Part shown: positions 25,301 to 34,192 of the stretch, one piece after another
Numbering within the stretch: position 1 is the first letter of the stretch
How the letters are laid out: every line of letters starts with the position of its first letter
NCBI GenBank assembly: GCA_015272325.1
Contig: JACYLU010000036.1
Span: 345,577 to 409,576 of the forward strand
From: Synechococcales cyanobacterium C42_A2020_086
GTDB taxonomy: Bacteria; Cyanobacteriota; Cyanobacteriia; Elainellales; Elainellaceae
Direction: 5' to 3'
DNA length: 64,000 nucleotides
Translations under genes and position numbers: made by a program
The notes under the pieces: model-generated
Database searches by the model: none
What the model was told of the DNA's origin: nothing
What the model saw: the letters and a program-made list of their open reading frames with translations, nothing else

Positions 25301-26158
25301 ATGCCTGACGAGATAGCCCTTCCCAACTTGATTTTGCTCGATACGACCCTGCGCGATGGCGAGTTAACGCCTGGGGTTCGGATCACGGTTGCCCAAAAGC
25401 TACAGCTTGCTGAGTTGCTCGACGCTGCTGGCATCGATGTAATTGAAGTAGGCTATCCGGGAGCCTATGCCAAAGATGTGGACGCGGTGCAGCAGGTAGC
25501 CAATCGCTTGCAGCGAGCAACCGTTTGCGCCCTAGCTCATACCAAACACGACGAAATTATCAGTGCCGGTGTCGTGATTCAGCCGGCTCGTCGCGGCCGC
25601 ATTCATCTCTACACGCGGGTGCATCTTGACGCGGACGCCAATCCGCAGCAGGTGCTGACCCACCTAGAAGAAAGCATTACCCTCGCTCGCGAGTATACTG
25701 ACGATGTGGAATGGTCTGCCTTTGATGCTCCCCGCAGTCAGCCGGATTTTCTCTATCGCGCTGTAGAAACGGCGATTGCCGCTGGAGCAACCACCATTAA
25801 TATTCCCGACAGCATGGGAGCGTCCGATCCCGACAGCTTTACTCGGCTGCTGTCTTCGATTCAACAACACGTGCCGAATATTGACCAGGCGATTCTCTCG
25901 GTGCACTGCCACAACGATCGGGGGTTAGCCGTGCAAAACTCGATTGCCGCCATTCACCACGGAGTCCGGCAGGTTGAATGTGCAGTCAACGGCTTGGGAG
26001 CCAGAAAAGGCAATACTGATCTCAAAACCCTGGTAACGATGCTGTGGCAGGATCAGCAAGTGCTGCAACCTGTGCACCAACGCTATGCCGTGAATCTCGA
26101 TTGGCAACTGCTCGATCAAGCCTCTGAACTAGTGAAGCAGATGACAGGAATACGCTAG
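25301..26158 (+). CDS. DRE-TIM metallolyase, short LeuA/HMG-CoA-lyase-like protein
   Basis: 285 residues covering only the catalytic TIM barrel: L-L-D-T-T-L-R-D-G-E near the N-terminus (Arg-Asp pair), G-I-D-V-I-E-V-G-Y-P, I-N-I-P-D-S-M-G and the metal-binding H-C-H-N-D-R-G-L-A-V-Q-N-S, then C-A-V-N-G-L-G-A-R-K-G-N-T. 2-isopropylmalate synthase has an extra C-terminal regulatory domain of ~200 residues and homocitrate synthase ~100 more; both are absent. Relatives condense acetyl-CoA with a 2-oxo acid or cleave such products. The usual L-R-D-G-E-Q is L-R-D-G-E-L here, and G-E-R is replaced by G-A-R, so a distinct substrate is likely. It converges with the FCD-type GntR gene (54-bp gap). Confidence 0.82.
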   Translation: MPDEIALPNLILLDTTLRDGELTPGVRITVAQKLQLAELLDAAGIDVIEVGYPGAYAKDVDAVQQVANRLQRATVCALAHTKHDEIISAGVVIQPARRGRIHLYTRVHLDADANPQQVLTHLEESITLAREYTDDVEWSAFDAPRSQPDFLYRAVETAIAAGATTINIPDSMGASDPDSFTRLLSSIQQHVPNIDQAILSVHCHNDRGLAVQNSIAAIHHGVRQVECAVNGLGARKGNTDLKTLVTMLWQDQQVLQPVHQRYAVNLDWQLLDQASELVKQMTGIR

Positions 26159-26212
26159 CCTGCCTCTGGAAACAGGAATGCCCCCCAACACGGGACAAGC
26201 TTCTTGCTGCAA

Positions 26213-26956
26213 CTAGCCTTCCAGAGAAGGGGAATTCAACAGATCAACGTCACCAGGCAGGCTCGATGGATTAGCGGTTGAAAGCTGCTGCACCTCGCCT
26301 ACCACACGGGCTTGACTGGCCATCAGATGGCTACGAATAGCGGCTACGGCCCTATCTACTTGGCGCTCGGCGATGGCCTGATAAATCTGACGATGCTCAA
26401 TGCGGATTTCCAGCACTTCCGGGTTGTGCTGCGTGGTTTGCACCCGGAGCAGTGCCATTTTATCAAACACCTGATCCAATAGCCCGACCAACCAGCGATT
26501 GCCCGAGCTTTCCGCAATCAGCCGATGAAAGCCATAGTCGAGATTGAGTAACTGCATCACCTTTAGGTTGGGGGATTTACCCGGCACAAGCGCTTCCGCC
26601 TGCACCACGTAGTCTTCGAGCTGAGCGAGCTGCCGTTGAGTCGCCTGTGCACAAGCACCCGCCACCGAGAGTTGCTCGAGCGCCAGTCGACAATCATAGA
26701 GCTGTACAGCATCAATCACCGAGATGGACGTCACCTGAAGACCACCAGACCCGTCTGATGTGACTAATCCATCTTTTTGCAACTGCCGCAGCGCTTCCCG
26801 AATCGGGGTACGGCTCACCTGCAACTGCTGAGCGAGCTGCGTTTCCACCAAACGCTCGCTGGGCGCAAAATCACCCGATAGGATGCTCGTCCGTAGGGCT
26901 TGGTAGGTTTGCTCGTGCAATGATTTGCTTCGCTGAATCGGCGGGACAGCCACCAT
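26213..26956 (-). CDS. GntR-family regulator, FCD (FadR/VanR) type
   Basis: 247 residues from ATG 26956, which has AAGGAG ten bases upstream. The N-terminal winged helix (LHEQTYQALRTSILSGDFAP, VETQLAQQLQVSRTPIREAL) is followed by an FCD helical ligand domain with L-E-Q-L-S-V-A-G-A-C, D-Y-G-F-H-R-L-I-A-E-S-S-G-N and E-H-R-Q-I-Y-Q-A-I. The His/Asp residues of this domain often hold a metal that binds a carboxylate effector. It converges with the LeuA-like gene and is likely local to it; its effector would then be an organic acid. The upstream 448 bp to the Nudix gene is mostly non-coding and may contain its operator. Confidence 0.88.
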   Translation of the reverse strand: MVAVPPIQRSKSLHEQTYQALRTSILSGDFAPSERLVETQLAQQLQVSRTPIREALRQLQKDGLVTSDGSGGLQVTSISVIDAVQLYDCRLALEQLSVAGACAQATQRQLAQLEDYVVQAEALVPGKSPNLKVMQLLNLDYGFHRLIAESSGNRWLVGLLDQVFDKMALLRVQTTQHNPEVLEIRIEHRQIYQAIAERQVDRAVAAIRSHLMASQARVVGEVQQLSTANPSSLPGDVDLLNSPSLEG

Positions 26957-27404
26957 TACGTTCGATCTCCTTGGCAAGCAGCAACTCACCTAACGTTACG
27001 CTACATCTAGGGTGTTCTGTTGGGAGCAGTGCTCTCAACGTCCTGAGGATTGAAGTTAGCATCAGTAGCGCTCTTTCCAGAACCTAGTCAAAAGTCTAGT
27101 CAAACTGTTTTCTTAGCTTTATTGTCCTCTTAGCTCTATTATCTCATCCAGAATCAAGACCAACGGTGCAATCTGCATACAGCATACGTAGCGGTTCCCC
27201 GATAGGTTTGTAGCAGAAACAACGATCGATCTAGACGCTCTAGACGCTGCTGCCTGCCATTGAGTTGCGGCCTGTGAATTGCTGCCGGCCAGTGGGTGTC
27301 TTCGCACTCCGAGCGTATCATCCCTAGACAACTTAGGGAAAAATAGAGAGAATTCCCGAAGCTGGCGATGGTTTTATAGGTCGCGCCAGCAGTTACCTCT
27401 GAAC
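26957..27404. other. Divergent spacer between the FCD-GntR and Nudix genes
   Basis: No convincing gene in about 450 bp. It contains CTAGTCAAA repeated with period 12 near 27085-27105, a repeated TCTTAGCT near 27111-27135, and a perfect 9-bp tandem duplication at 27231-27248. Promoters for both flanking genes must lie here; none is obvious. Confidence 0.45.
27231..27248. repeat. 9-bp perfect tandem duplication
   Basis: CTAGACGCT at 27231-27239 and 27240-27248. Confidence 0.88.
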
Positions 27405-28079
27405 GTGCAGATTTCCGATTTCGTCACGCCAACAACCCCTGCCGGAACCGCTCTCTTTCTCACCTGGAACGGCTATCACGTCTTTGTCATTTCAAAACGA
27501 GAGGTGCTGCATGGTGTGGAATCTCTGCGCTTTGCAGGGGTGGGGGGCAAACGCCAGAATCCGCAAGAGTCACTAGTGGATTGTGCCTTACGGGAAAGCG
27601 TTGAAGAAATTGGTGCTGTGGTTTCTAGCATCGACAGTGCCGAACAAACCTACTGGCTACAAGCCGATGGCTCGCTGGAAGTCGTGGACTTTACTGATGA
27701 GGCGGCAGCAGGGCGAGTGCAGCCCCGGTTAATTTGGGAGAAACGCAAGCACTCGAGCTACGGCAGCATGACCAATCGAGATATCCCCTACTATCTCGTT
27801 GCCTTTAATGCCAGCTTGAGCGGACAGCCTCGACCTCTCAATGAAATCGCGGCGATCTTGTATCTCACCGACCAGCACTTGTCTGGTATGCAGCAGCCGT
27901 TTCCCCTCACCTTGGCGATGTTGCTAGCGGCAGGCGCACAGGTAGAGTGTCAATCTGGAATCACACTTGAGACAGACGCAACGCTCGTTCCCCACGGTAC
28001 CGCTCAGTTTCTGGTGCAGCAGCTCACTTTCTACCGCAGCGGCAGGCAGCCCGGCCGCAATAACTCAGTGAATTTGTGA
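27405..28079 (+). CDS. Nudix-hydrolase-like protein
   Basis: About 224 residues. The Nudix box is visible as G-G-K-R-Q-N-P-Q-E-S-L-V-D-C-A-L-R-E-S-V-E-E-I-G: E-x7-R-E-x2-E-E-x-G is intact, with one extra residue between the Gly and the first Glu compared with G-x5-E. Family members cleave nucleoside-diphosphate-linked compounds. The open frame extends back to 27279, but those codons look non-coding and hold no ATG; GTG 27405 is chosen because strand 1 (ISDFVTPTTPAGTALFLTW) begins right after. No clear Shine-Dalgarno, so the start is uncertain. Substrate unknown. Confidence 0.7.
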   Translation: MQISDFVTPTTPAGTALFLTWNGYHVFVISKREVLHGVESLRFAGVGGKRQNPQESLVDCALRESVEEIGAVVSSIDSAEQTYWLQADGSLEVVDFTDEAAAGRVQPRLIWEKRKHSSYGSMTNRDIPYYLVAFNASLSGQPRPLNEIAAILYLTDQHLSGMQQPFPLTLAMLLAAGAQVECQSGITLETDATLVPHGTAQFLVQQLTFYRSGRQPGRNNSVNL

Positions 28080-28244
28080 CTGACCTGTTCCTGGTGCTGA
28101 GAGCTAAGAAGGGGATAACCGAGTAACGCCCCAGCTAGGCAATTGCTTTTTATCCCGTTTTGCTTAACAATCATTAATATATTTAATGAACTTATGTGAA
28201 GGGATGATCTTAGCATCGTCTTGACACAGCGCTCTTTGCAGCAT

Positions 28245-28278
28245 TCACGATATTTAATCACTCACGATATTTAATCAC
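28245..28278. repeat. 17-bp perfect tandem duplication in the ribosome-binding region
   Basis: TCACGATATTTAATCAC at 28245-28261 and 28262-28278, ending one base before ATG 28280. The second copy occupies the place where a ribosome site should be, and no purine-rich site remains. Confidence 0.95.
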
Positions 28279-28279
28279 A

Positions 28280-28774
28280 ATGTCTAATCAACTAGGAAAA
28301 CCTCGCCCGCTGTGGCGGGTGTTGGCACTATCGGCCGTGACGGGACTAGCTTATTACGGCTGGTATAAATGGGTGATCCAAGATGAGCTACATCGCTATA
28401 CTGGCTCGGATTGGTCAGGAGCCGTCTGCCTGCTGCCTTTCGGAATGGGTGTTGGGCTGCCGCAATTGCTACGGCTTTATGATCCAGATGTGCCCGGCTG
28501 GTTTGGCTGGTTTTCGCTGCTGGGCATTGTTTGGATCTATATTGTGCAGTTCCGCCTCTATCGAACGGTGAATCGGCTTTACCGGACTGCGGGGCAACCA
28601 GAGCCGCTAATCGTATGGTGGCTGTTTATCCCTGGATTGAACTTGATTGTGGGGCTGCGACAAATTCATTTTTTGAGTGAGTACTGGGCCCGCCAGCGGG
28701 GAGACGTGATAGACGATCCGATTGCTCGGCGATTACCGTTATTTTTCGCGGCAGAAACATCGTCTACTAGCTAA
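28280..28774 (+). CDS. Small integral membrane protein (164 aa)
   Basis: Not matched to a named family with certainty; the layout resembles DUF4234-type proteins. Three to four hydrophobic segments are seen: VLALSAVTGLAYYGWYKWV (~14-32), a weaker AVCLLPFGMGVGLPQLL, WFGWFSLLGIVWIYIVQF and PLIVWWLFIPGLNLIVGL, with L-Y-R-T-V-N-R-L-Y-R between the last two. No Shine-Dalgarno precedes ATG 28280, because a perfect 17-bp duplication abuts it. It stands between the Nudix and topoisomerase IB genes on the same strand. Function unknown. Confidence 0.75.
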   Translation: MSNQLGKPRPLWRVLALSAVTGLAYYGWYKWVIQDELHRYTGSDWSGAVCLLPFGMGVGLPQLLRLYDPDVPGWFGWFSLLGIVWIYIVQFRLYRTVNRLYRTAGQPEPLIVWWLFIPGLNLIVGLRQIHFLSEYWARQRGDVIDDPIARRLPLFFAAETSSTS

Positions 28775-28862
28775 TGCTCTGGAATCTCAATGCAATCCAG
28801 CCAGCTTGCCGCTCAGTCTATGCTGGCTTTTACGCTGGCTTCTATGGTTATGCTTTTATCTC

Positions 28863-28882
28863 TGCTTTTATATGCTTTTATA
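28863..28882. repeat. 10-bp perfect tandem duplication
   Basis: TGCTTTTATA at 28863-28872 and 28873-28882, with an earlier near copy at 28850-28859. Confidence 0.88.
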
Positions 28883-28956
28883 TAGATGCCTCTGCTGAGC
28901 CAACTTCGTTAGAGTGCTGCTAGCACTGGGCCATACTAGGCAATAGTAGTCACTCT

Positions 28957-30135
28957 ATGGGACAAAAATCTCGCAGAAAATCCTATAGCCGATCTCATCG
29001 CACTCACCGCTCGCGTCAGCATAGACATCGTCATCGCATTCAGCGTTATATTCGCGCTGTCATTGACACTGATCCGATTGCAGCGGCTCAAGCCGCAGGG
29101 CTACAGTATGTGTCGGATGATAGTCCCGGCATTCGGCGGCAGCGGCAGGGCAAAAAGGGTTTTATTTATTTCACGCCCGAAGGAGAGCGGATTCGCGACC
29201 CAGAAGAAATCCAGCGCATTCACTCATTGGCCATTCCACCCGCTTATCGAGATGTCTGGATCTGCCCACTGCCGAACGGGCATTTGCAGGCAACCGGGCG
29301 CGATGCCAAAGGTCGCAAGCAGTATCGCTACCATCCCCTCTGGCGCACCGTGCGAGACCAAACCAAATTCACGCGCATGATTGCCTTCAGCCGCTCGCTG
29401 CCAACCATCCGCCAGCGCATTGAGCAGGATCTATCGCTGCCGGGTTTGCCGAAAGAGAAAGTGCTAGCGGCAGTGGTGCGATTGATGGAGCAAACTCGCA
29501 TCCGCGTTGGCAACGAGGAATATGCCCGCACGAATCAGTCCTATGGATTAACAACGCTGCAAGATGACCATGTGGAGATTAAAGGCGCAAAAATTCGATT
29601 TCAATTTCGTGGTAAAAGCGGTGTTGAACACAATATTGAACTAACAGACAAGCGATTAGCTAAGATTGTCAAGCATTGCCAGGATATTCCTGGTCAAGAT
29701 TTATTTCAGTATAGAGATGAGCAAGGTAACTATCAGACGATTGGTTCAGCGGACGTCAACCATTATCTGAAAGAGATTGCGGGTCAAGAGTTTACCGCTA
29801 AGGATTTTCGCACTTGGGCGGGTACAGTATTAGCCGCAACTTGCTTGGTCGAGATCGGCGATTGCAGTTCGGCTACGGCAGCTAAAAAGAACATTGCCCA
29901 GGCGATCAAAACTGTGGCGTCGCATTTGGGAAACCGCCCTGCCACCTGCCGCAAATACTACGTGCATCCGGCCGTGCTTGATGCCTATGCTGATCAAACC
30001 CTACACACGGTCATGGAAAAGCATGCCACGATGGTTGTCGAAGATGGCCATGCCCTTCGCCCAGAAGAACTAGCGGTGGTGATGTTGCTGGAGCAGCAGT
30101 TGGTGCAAGAGCTAGAACAAAAGCTGGCTAGCTAA
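28957..30135 (+). CDS. DNA topoisomerase IB (poxvirus/eukaryote-type)
   Basis: 392 residues. Type IB enzymes relax supercoils through a 3'-phosphotyrosine. After a very basic N-terminal tail (about residues 4-33, nearly all Arg/His/Lys/Ser) comes the N-terminal domain (G-F-I-Y-F-T-P-E-G-E-R-I, IPPAYRDVWICPLPNGHLQA-T-G-R-D-A-K-G-R-K-Q-Y-R-Y-H) and the catalytic domain with L-M-E-Q-T-R-I-R-V-G-N-E-E-Y, a Lys in I-R-F-Q-F-R-G-K-S-G, D-F-R-T-W-A-G-T and the active-site Tyr in C-R-K-Y-Y-V-H-P (Tyr335). All catalytic positions are present. Type IB is sporadic in bacteria. The basic tail would add non-specific DNA affinity. Start is ATG 28957, apparently monocistronic. Confidence 0.92.
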   Translation: MGQKSRRKSYSRSHRTHRSRQHRHRHRIQRYIRAVIDTDPIAAAQAAGLQYVSDDSPGIRRQRQGKKGFIYFTPEGERIRDPEEIQRIHSLAIPPAYRDVWICPLPNGHLQATGRDAKGRKQYRYHPLWRTVRDQTKFTRMIAFSRSLPTIRQRIEQDLSLPGLPKEKVLAAVVRLMEQTRIRVGNEEYARTNQSYGLTTLQDDHVEIKGAKIRFQFRGKSGVEHNIELTDKRLAKIVKHCQDIPGQDLFQYRDEQGNYQTIGSADVNHYLKEIAGQEFTAKDFRTWAGTVLAATCLVEIGDCSSATAAKKNIAQAIKTVASHLGNRPATCRKYYVHPAVLDAYADQTLHTVMEKHATMVVEDGHALRPEELAVVMLLEQQLVQELEQKLAS

Positions 30136-30274
30136 TTTGCTATGTTTGCCTAAGCTCGCTATGAATCAACTCATCCACGGCATTACTCGCATTCCTCAAC
30201 AATCCGAATTGGGGTAGTTGGCGCTTAGGGGGTTGCTGGCAGCTGAGGGAGCACCGTTGAGGCAAACTCCACGG

Positions 30275-33200
30275 TCATCTATTCTCTTGATCGAGAAGAC
30301 CCAAAATCGCGGCAATTAAATCCCTTGGGTCTACAGGTTTGGCAATATGTTTCTGAAAGCCTGCCCGCTGTGCCTGCTGCTGATCAGTTTCGGCGGCATA
30401 GGCGGTCAGGGCAATGGCGGGAATTCGTCCCTGCTGATGGGGCGGGCGGCAGCGAATCTGTTGCATCAGCCTGTAGCCATCCATCACCGGCATCCCAATA
30501 TCGCTGATCAGCAGATCTGGCTGAAAAACGGCCAGTGCCTCTAGGGCCTCTGCCGCTGAAGCCGCCGTGTGTACAGTTGCGCCCTGCTGGTGCAGCACAA
30601 CCGTCATCAGTTCGCGCATATCGGTTTCATCATCCACCACCAGAATACGAACGCCGTTGAGTTGGTGAGCAGCCTCGCTGTCTTGTTCGGCTGCATTGGC
30701 GGTCATCGGTACGGGATCTGCTTCTGGCAAGACGGGCAACCGAAAGCGGAAGGTGGCTCCCTTGCCTTCTCCTGGACTTTCTGCCCACACCGTGCCTCCG
30801 TGCAGTTCAATCAGGTAGCGCACAATGGCCAACCCTAGCCCCAAGCCACCAAATTGCCGCGTGGTTTTGCCATCTTCCTGACGAAAATACTCAAAGACAT
30901 GGGGCAAAAACTCGGGACGAATCCCTTTGCCGGTATCGCTGACGGTGACTTGAGCATAGGGCAGAGAAGAATTGGAGGATGCCGGTATCGCTTCTGGACT
31001 TTCTACTTGCTCTAGCTGAATGCCAATTCGTCCTCCATTGGCGGTGAACTTAATGGCATTGGAGAGCAGATTCCAGGTGACCTGCTGCAAACGGGCGGCA
31101 TCACCAGCAACCTGCCCAACCGGATCAAGCTGCTTGCAAATCTCAATGCCTTTCGCATCTGCCGCCAACTGCACCGTGTCTACGGCGGCTTCAATGATGC
31201 TGGCAAGATCCACCGGAACAATGGTGAGGGCCATTTTGCCGCGCAGAATGCGGGAGATATCCAGTAAATCTTCGATGAGCTGCGTTTGCAGTTTGGCGTT
31301 GCGCTCGATGGTTTGCAGGGCACGGGCAGTGGTGGCAGCATCAAATTGGCGGGTTTGTAGCAGTCGCGTCCAGCCCAAAATCGGGTTGAGCGGCGAGCGC
31401 AGTTCATGGGAGAGCACAGCCAGAAACTCGTCTTTGATGCGGTTCGCCTCTTGAGCTTGGCGATAAAGGTCGGCATTGTCCAGCGCCAGAGCCGCGCGGC
31501 GAGCCAGTTCTTCGGCCAGTCGCAGTTCTGCTGTTCCGTAATGACGATTCGACTCGTGGGTGAAGCAGCAGGTAAGCACGCCCAAATGCCGGTCGCGGGC
31601 AATGAGTGGCACCGTCATCAGCGAGCACAGTTCAGCCTCTTGCATAAACTGCAAATGCTCAGGGCTGATAGCTATGGACTCCATCCATGCCTCGCTAGCT
31701 ACCGCAACGAGCTGTGGCTGACCACTTGCCAGCACTGCCGCTGCCGGATGGGCTTGAAACGAGGAGGGTGGCACGAACTGCTGAATCCGATCAAACCATG
31801 CTCGCCGTTCGGGGTTGCAGTGCTGCCACGCGATCCGCTGGGTCTGTCCATCTGCCCCCACAATGTCGAAGTAGCAGTAGTCTGCTAGCGTTGGCACCAC
31901 GAGGCGGGCAATATTCTTCAGCGTCGTTTGATAATCGAGGGAGGTCATCAACAGAGCGCTCGCTTCTGTGAGCAGCCGCTGGGCCGCCTCGGCATGTTTG
32001 CGCTCGGTGACATCTTCGTTAACGCCGATCATCCGTTTGGGTCTGCCATGACCATCACAAAATACGCGCCCACGGGCTGCAATCCAGCGAATGCTGCCAT
32101 CCGGTTTGATAATGCGAAATTCCGAGATAAAATCGCTGCCTTGGTTCACCGCCTGCAGCACCTCCTGCTCGGCTTGGTAGCGGTCATCAGGGTGAACAGC
32201 CTGTTTCCAATTCTCGTAGCGTCCTCCAAAGCCACCCGGTGGCAGACCATAGAGGGCTTCCTCTTCCGGCGACCATATGACTTCATTCGTCTGCACGTTC
32301 CACTCAAAGGTGCCAATGTTTGCTGCCTGCGACGCCAAAGCCAACCGCTCCTGGCTGCTGCGCATCGCTTCTTCGGCGTGTTTGCGCTCGGTAATGTCGA
32401 TGCTGAAGAGAGAGATTCCCCGAACTGAGGGATAAACGCGATTTTCGAACCAGCGATCCCAAGTGGCGTAGTAATACTCGAAGTGCACCATCTGCTGCTC
32501 GTCCAGGGCCCGCTGCAACTGAGCGGCAAAGGGCGTATTCACCAGATCAGGAAACACCTCCCAGAACGAGCGGCCCAGCAAGTCGGCTCTGCTGAACCCC
32601 GAGGATGTGAGTGCCTTGTCATTCACGTAGATGTAGCGCCAGTCGCGATCGAGCATCACAAACACGTCGCTCATGCTCGCTAGAATCCTGTCCAGACTAG
32701 CGTAGACTTCCTCTGCTTCGTGCTGTAGCCTGTATTGCTTAGCTTCCCGCTGGTGCACTGCCGACAGGATGGCGTTGACTCGTTCTGCAAGCTGTCCACC
32801 AAACTGCCTGCTTTGCTCAGCTTGGGCTGCGTCTGCTGCCGGTAAGCCGAGGATCAGCACCAATGAGGGAAGCACAGATGAGGAAGTAAGTTCTGTTGGC
32901 TCGAGGGGAAGCACCATTGCTGCTGTGCCGATGGCATTCCCGGTTGCCGCTCCGGTCGATGTGGCTTCCGAGTTCCAGTCTGGAATCCAGGCGGCTTGTC
33001 TGGTCTGCACAACGCTGCCCAACCGCCACGGTGTTGGATCGTGCAGCCAATTTATGCGAGGCGGACTGAGCCTTGCATTCACCTGCCACCGCACCGCTTG
33101 CCGTAGCACTGCCTGCTGCTGCTCCAGCTCATACAGCACAGCAAACGCAATCTCCGCGTCGCTAGCAATGACCTCCATCAGGGCTGCCACCACGGCTTCG

Positions 33201-33421
33201 GTCGTCTCGACCAGTGCGGCTCGATAGCTAAACTCCCCCAGCATGCGCCATTGCCGCTCAGAAAAGGCCGAGGTTGATGCTGAATCGCCTGCTGCCTTGC
33301 CTGATCGTGCTGCCTCCTCCTGCCCTCGGCTCATACGCAATCCTCTACTGCCTCGTCTGGGCAACGTTGCATCCTCATTTATTCTGCCAGAAGCTAGGGG
33401 GCTTGCTTCATCCTCCGTCAT
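30275..33421 (-). CDS. Hybrid sensor histidine kinase (GAF-PAS-PAS-GAF-HisKA-HATPase-REC)
   Basis: 1048 residues from ATG 33421; a TTG at 33484 would add 21 residues. Order: a GAF-like domain (~60-215); a PAS domain (~225-345, ending S-I-D-I-T-E-R-K); a second PAS/PAC (~360-475, ending V-N-E-D-V-T-E-R-K); a GAF domain (~485-640); HisKA with VLSHELRSPLNP (His672); HATPase with NLLSNAIKFT, DTGKGI and GLGLGLAIV; and a C-terminal receiver (LVVDDE, Asp974 in LLISDIGMP, Lys in HIAKPV). No membrane segments, so it is a soluble multi-input kinase. The receiver makes it a hybrid that needs a further phosphotransfer partner, which is not adjacent. It stands alone on the minus strand. Inputs cannot be told from sequence. 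Confidence 0.92.
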   Translation of the reverse strand: MTEDEASPLASGRINEDATLPRRGSRGLRMSRGQEEAARSGKAAGDSASTSAFSERQWRMLGEFSYRAALVETTEAVVAALMEVIASDAEIAFAVLYELEQQQAVLRQAVRWQVNARLSPPRINWLHDPTPWRLGSVVQTRQAAWIPDWNSEATSTGAATGNAIGTAAMVLPLEPTELTSSSVLPSLVLILGLPAADAAQAEQSRQFGGQLAERVNAILSAVHQREAKQYRLQHEAEEVYASLDRILASMSDVFVMLDRDWRYIYVNDKALTSSGFSRADLLGRSFWEVFPDLVNTPFAAQLQRALDEQQMVHFEYYYATWDRWFENRVYPSVRGISLFSIDITERKHAEEAMRSSQERLALASQAANIGTFEWNVQTNEVIWSPEEEALYGLPPGGFGGRYENWKQAVHPDDRYQAEQEVLQAVNQGSDFISEFRIIKPDGSIRWIAARGRVFCDGHGRPKRMIGVNEDVTERKHAEAAQRLLTEASALLMTSLDYQTTLKNIARLVVPTLADYCYFDIVGADGQTQRIAWQHCNPERRAWFDRIQQFVPPSSFQAHPAAAVLASGQPQLVAVASEAWMESIAISPEHLQFMQEAELCSLMTVPLIARDRHLGVLTCCFTHESNRHYGTAELRLAEELARRAALALDNADLYRQAQEANRIKDEFLAVLSHELRSPLNPILGWTRLLQTRQFDAATTARALQTIERNAKLQTQLIEDLLDISRILRGKMALTIVPVDLASIIEAAVDTVQLAADAKGIEICKQLDPVGQVAGDAARLQQVTWNLLSNAIKFTANGGRIGIQLEQVESPEAIPASSNSSLPYAQVTVSDTGKGIRPEFLPHVFEYFRQEDGKTTRQFGGLGLGLAIVRYLIELHGGTVWAESPGEGKGATFRFRLPVLPEADPVPMTANAAEQDSEAAHQLNGVRILVVDDETDMRELMTVVLHQQGATVHTAASAAEALEALAVFQPDLLISDIGMPVMDGYRLMQQIRCRPPHQQGRIPAIALTAYAAETDQQQAQRAGFQKHIAKPVDPRDLIAAILGLLDQENR

Positions 33422-33560
33422 AATGCCGAGATATGATGCCGAAATGTTAGCGGCTGGCTGCAGCTGAAGTGAGGCTTGCTGCAAACTGAGGCCGAAGATT
33501 TGATCAAGACAGTAGGACGCAATTTGCTGTGAGGAGACCCCTCTGATGACAGACCTGATG

Positions 33561-33582
33561 TCAGATTTGCTTCAGATTTGCT
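33561..33582. repeat. 11-bp perfect tandem duplication
   Basis: TCAGATTTGCT at 33561-33571 and 33572-33582, between the hybrid kinase gene and the small ORF at 33593. Confidence 0.9.
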
Positions 33583-33592
33583 AAGGTCGCCA

Positions 33593-33832
33593 ATGCTAGA
33601 TATTTCCACTTTTGCAGGGCGCCTGATCACCCTAGAAGACTGCTGGAGTTTTACCCTTCATCGACCCAAGGTTTTTGAAGAGTTCATCGACTACTTCCTT
33701 AAACACCTGCTGCATCTCTATTGGAACCATCTTCCCCGCTCGGAAGAACCAGAAGACTACCTCAACCCATTCAGCAAACTCACCAGTGCCGAACACAGCA
33801 AACTCACCAGTGCCCAACAGTTTGAACAGTAG
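33593..33832 (+). CDS. Possible small protein (79 aa) with an 8-residue repeat
   Basis: Not recognised. The translation has an amphipathic middle (FEEFIDYFLKHLLHLYWNHL) and ends with the repeated octapeptide SKLTSAEH / SKLTSAQQ. That repeat comes from a 24-bp-period tandem duplication (identical 19-mers at 33772 and 33796). The period being a multiple of three supports coding, but there is no ribosome site and no neighbour link. It may equally be a fragment. Confidence 0.35.
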   Translation: MLDISTFAGRLITLEDCWSFTLHRPKVFEEFIDYFLKHLLHLYWNHLPRSEEPEDYLNPFSKLTSAEHSKLTSAQQFEQ

Positions 33833-34192
33833 CCAGAAGCCAACAACGATGACAAGATTGGTGTTTAATCTATGTTCATCAGTTCATTTCTGCTAGCGGA
33901 TCAAAGTTGCCTACTTTCAGAAAGCTTCGGTATGAGTTTGTATTGTATTTTCTACGTCGATTATTGTAGAAATTTCTGGTCTATCATTTTGTTTTTTATT
34001 GTTGTTACTGATTTTTACCGTTATATGCTGATAGAATGTTTGAAGCGGTTTGAGGAGTCTTGGACCGAACCGACATTAGAAATTTTAGAAATTATTACAG
34101 ATATTGGAAATTTATTAGAAATTTAAGCTGCTGAGTTGGGTTGAGTCAGCAGGTTGAGTAGAATAGACGTACTGTTGCTCTGCTCTTTTGCT
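33833..34192. other. AT-rich gene-poor pocket
   Basis: About 360 bp, visibly richer in A/T than the neighbours (notably 33900-34130). A plus-strand frame at 33872-34126 would give a Phe/Ile-rich 84-residue peptide, but composition alone explains it. No transposase or repeat end is recognised. It separates the kinase region from a Uma2 gene and may be acquired DNA. Confidence 0.4.

Noticed and set aside
33872..34126. 84-codon ORF in the AT-rich pocket
   Set aside because: Phe/Ile/Leu-rich composition is what AT-rich random sequence gives; no start signal.
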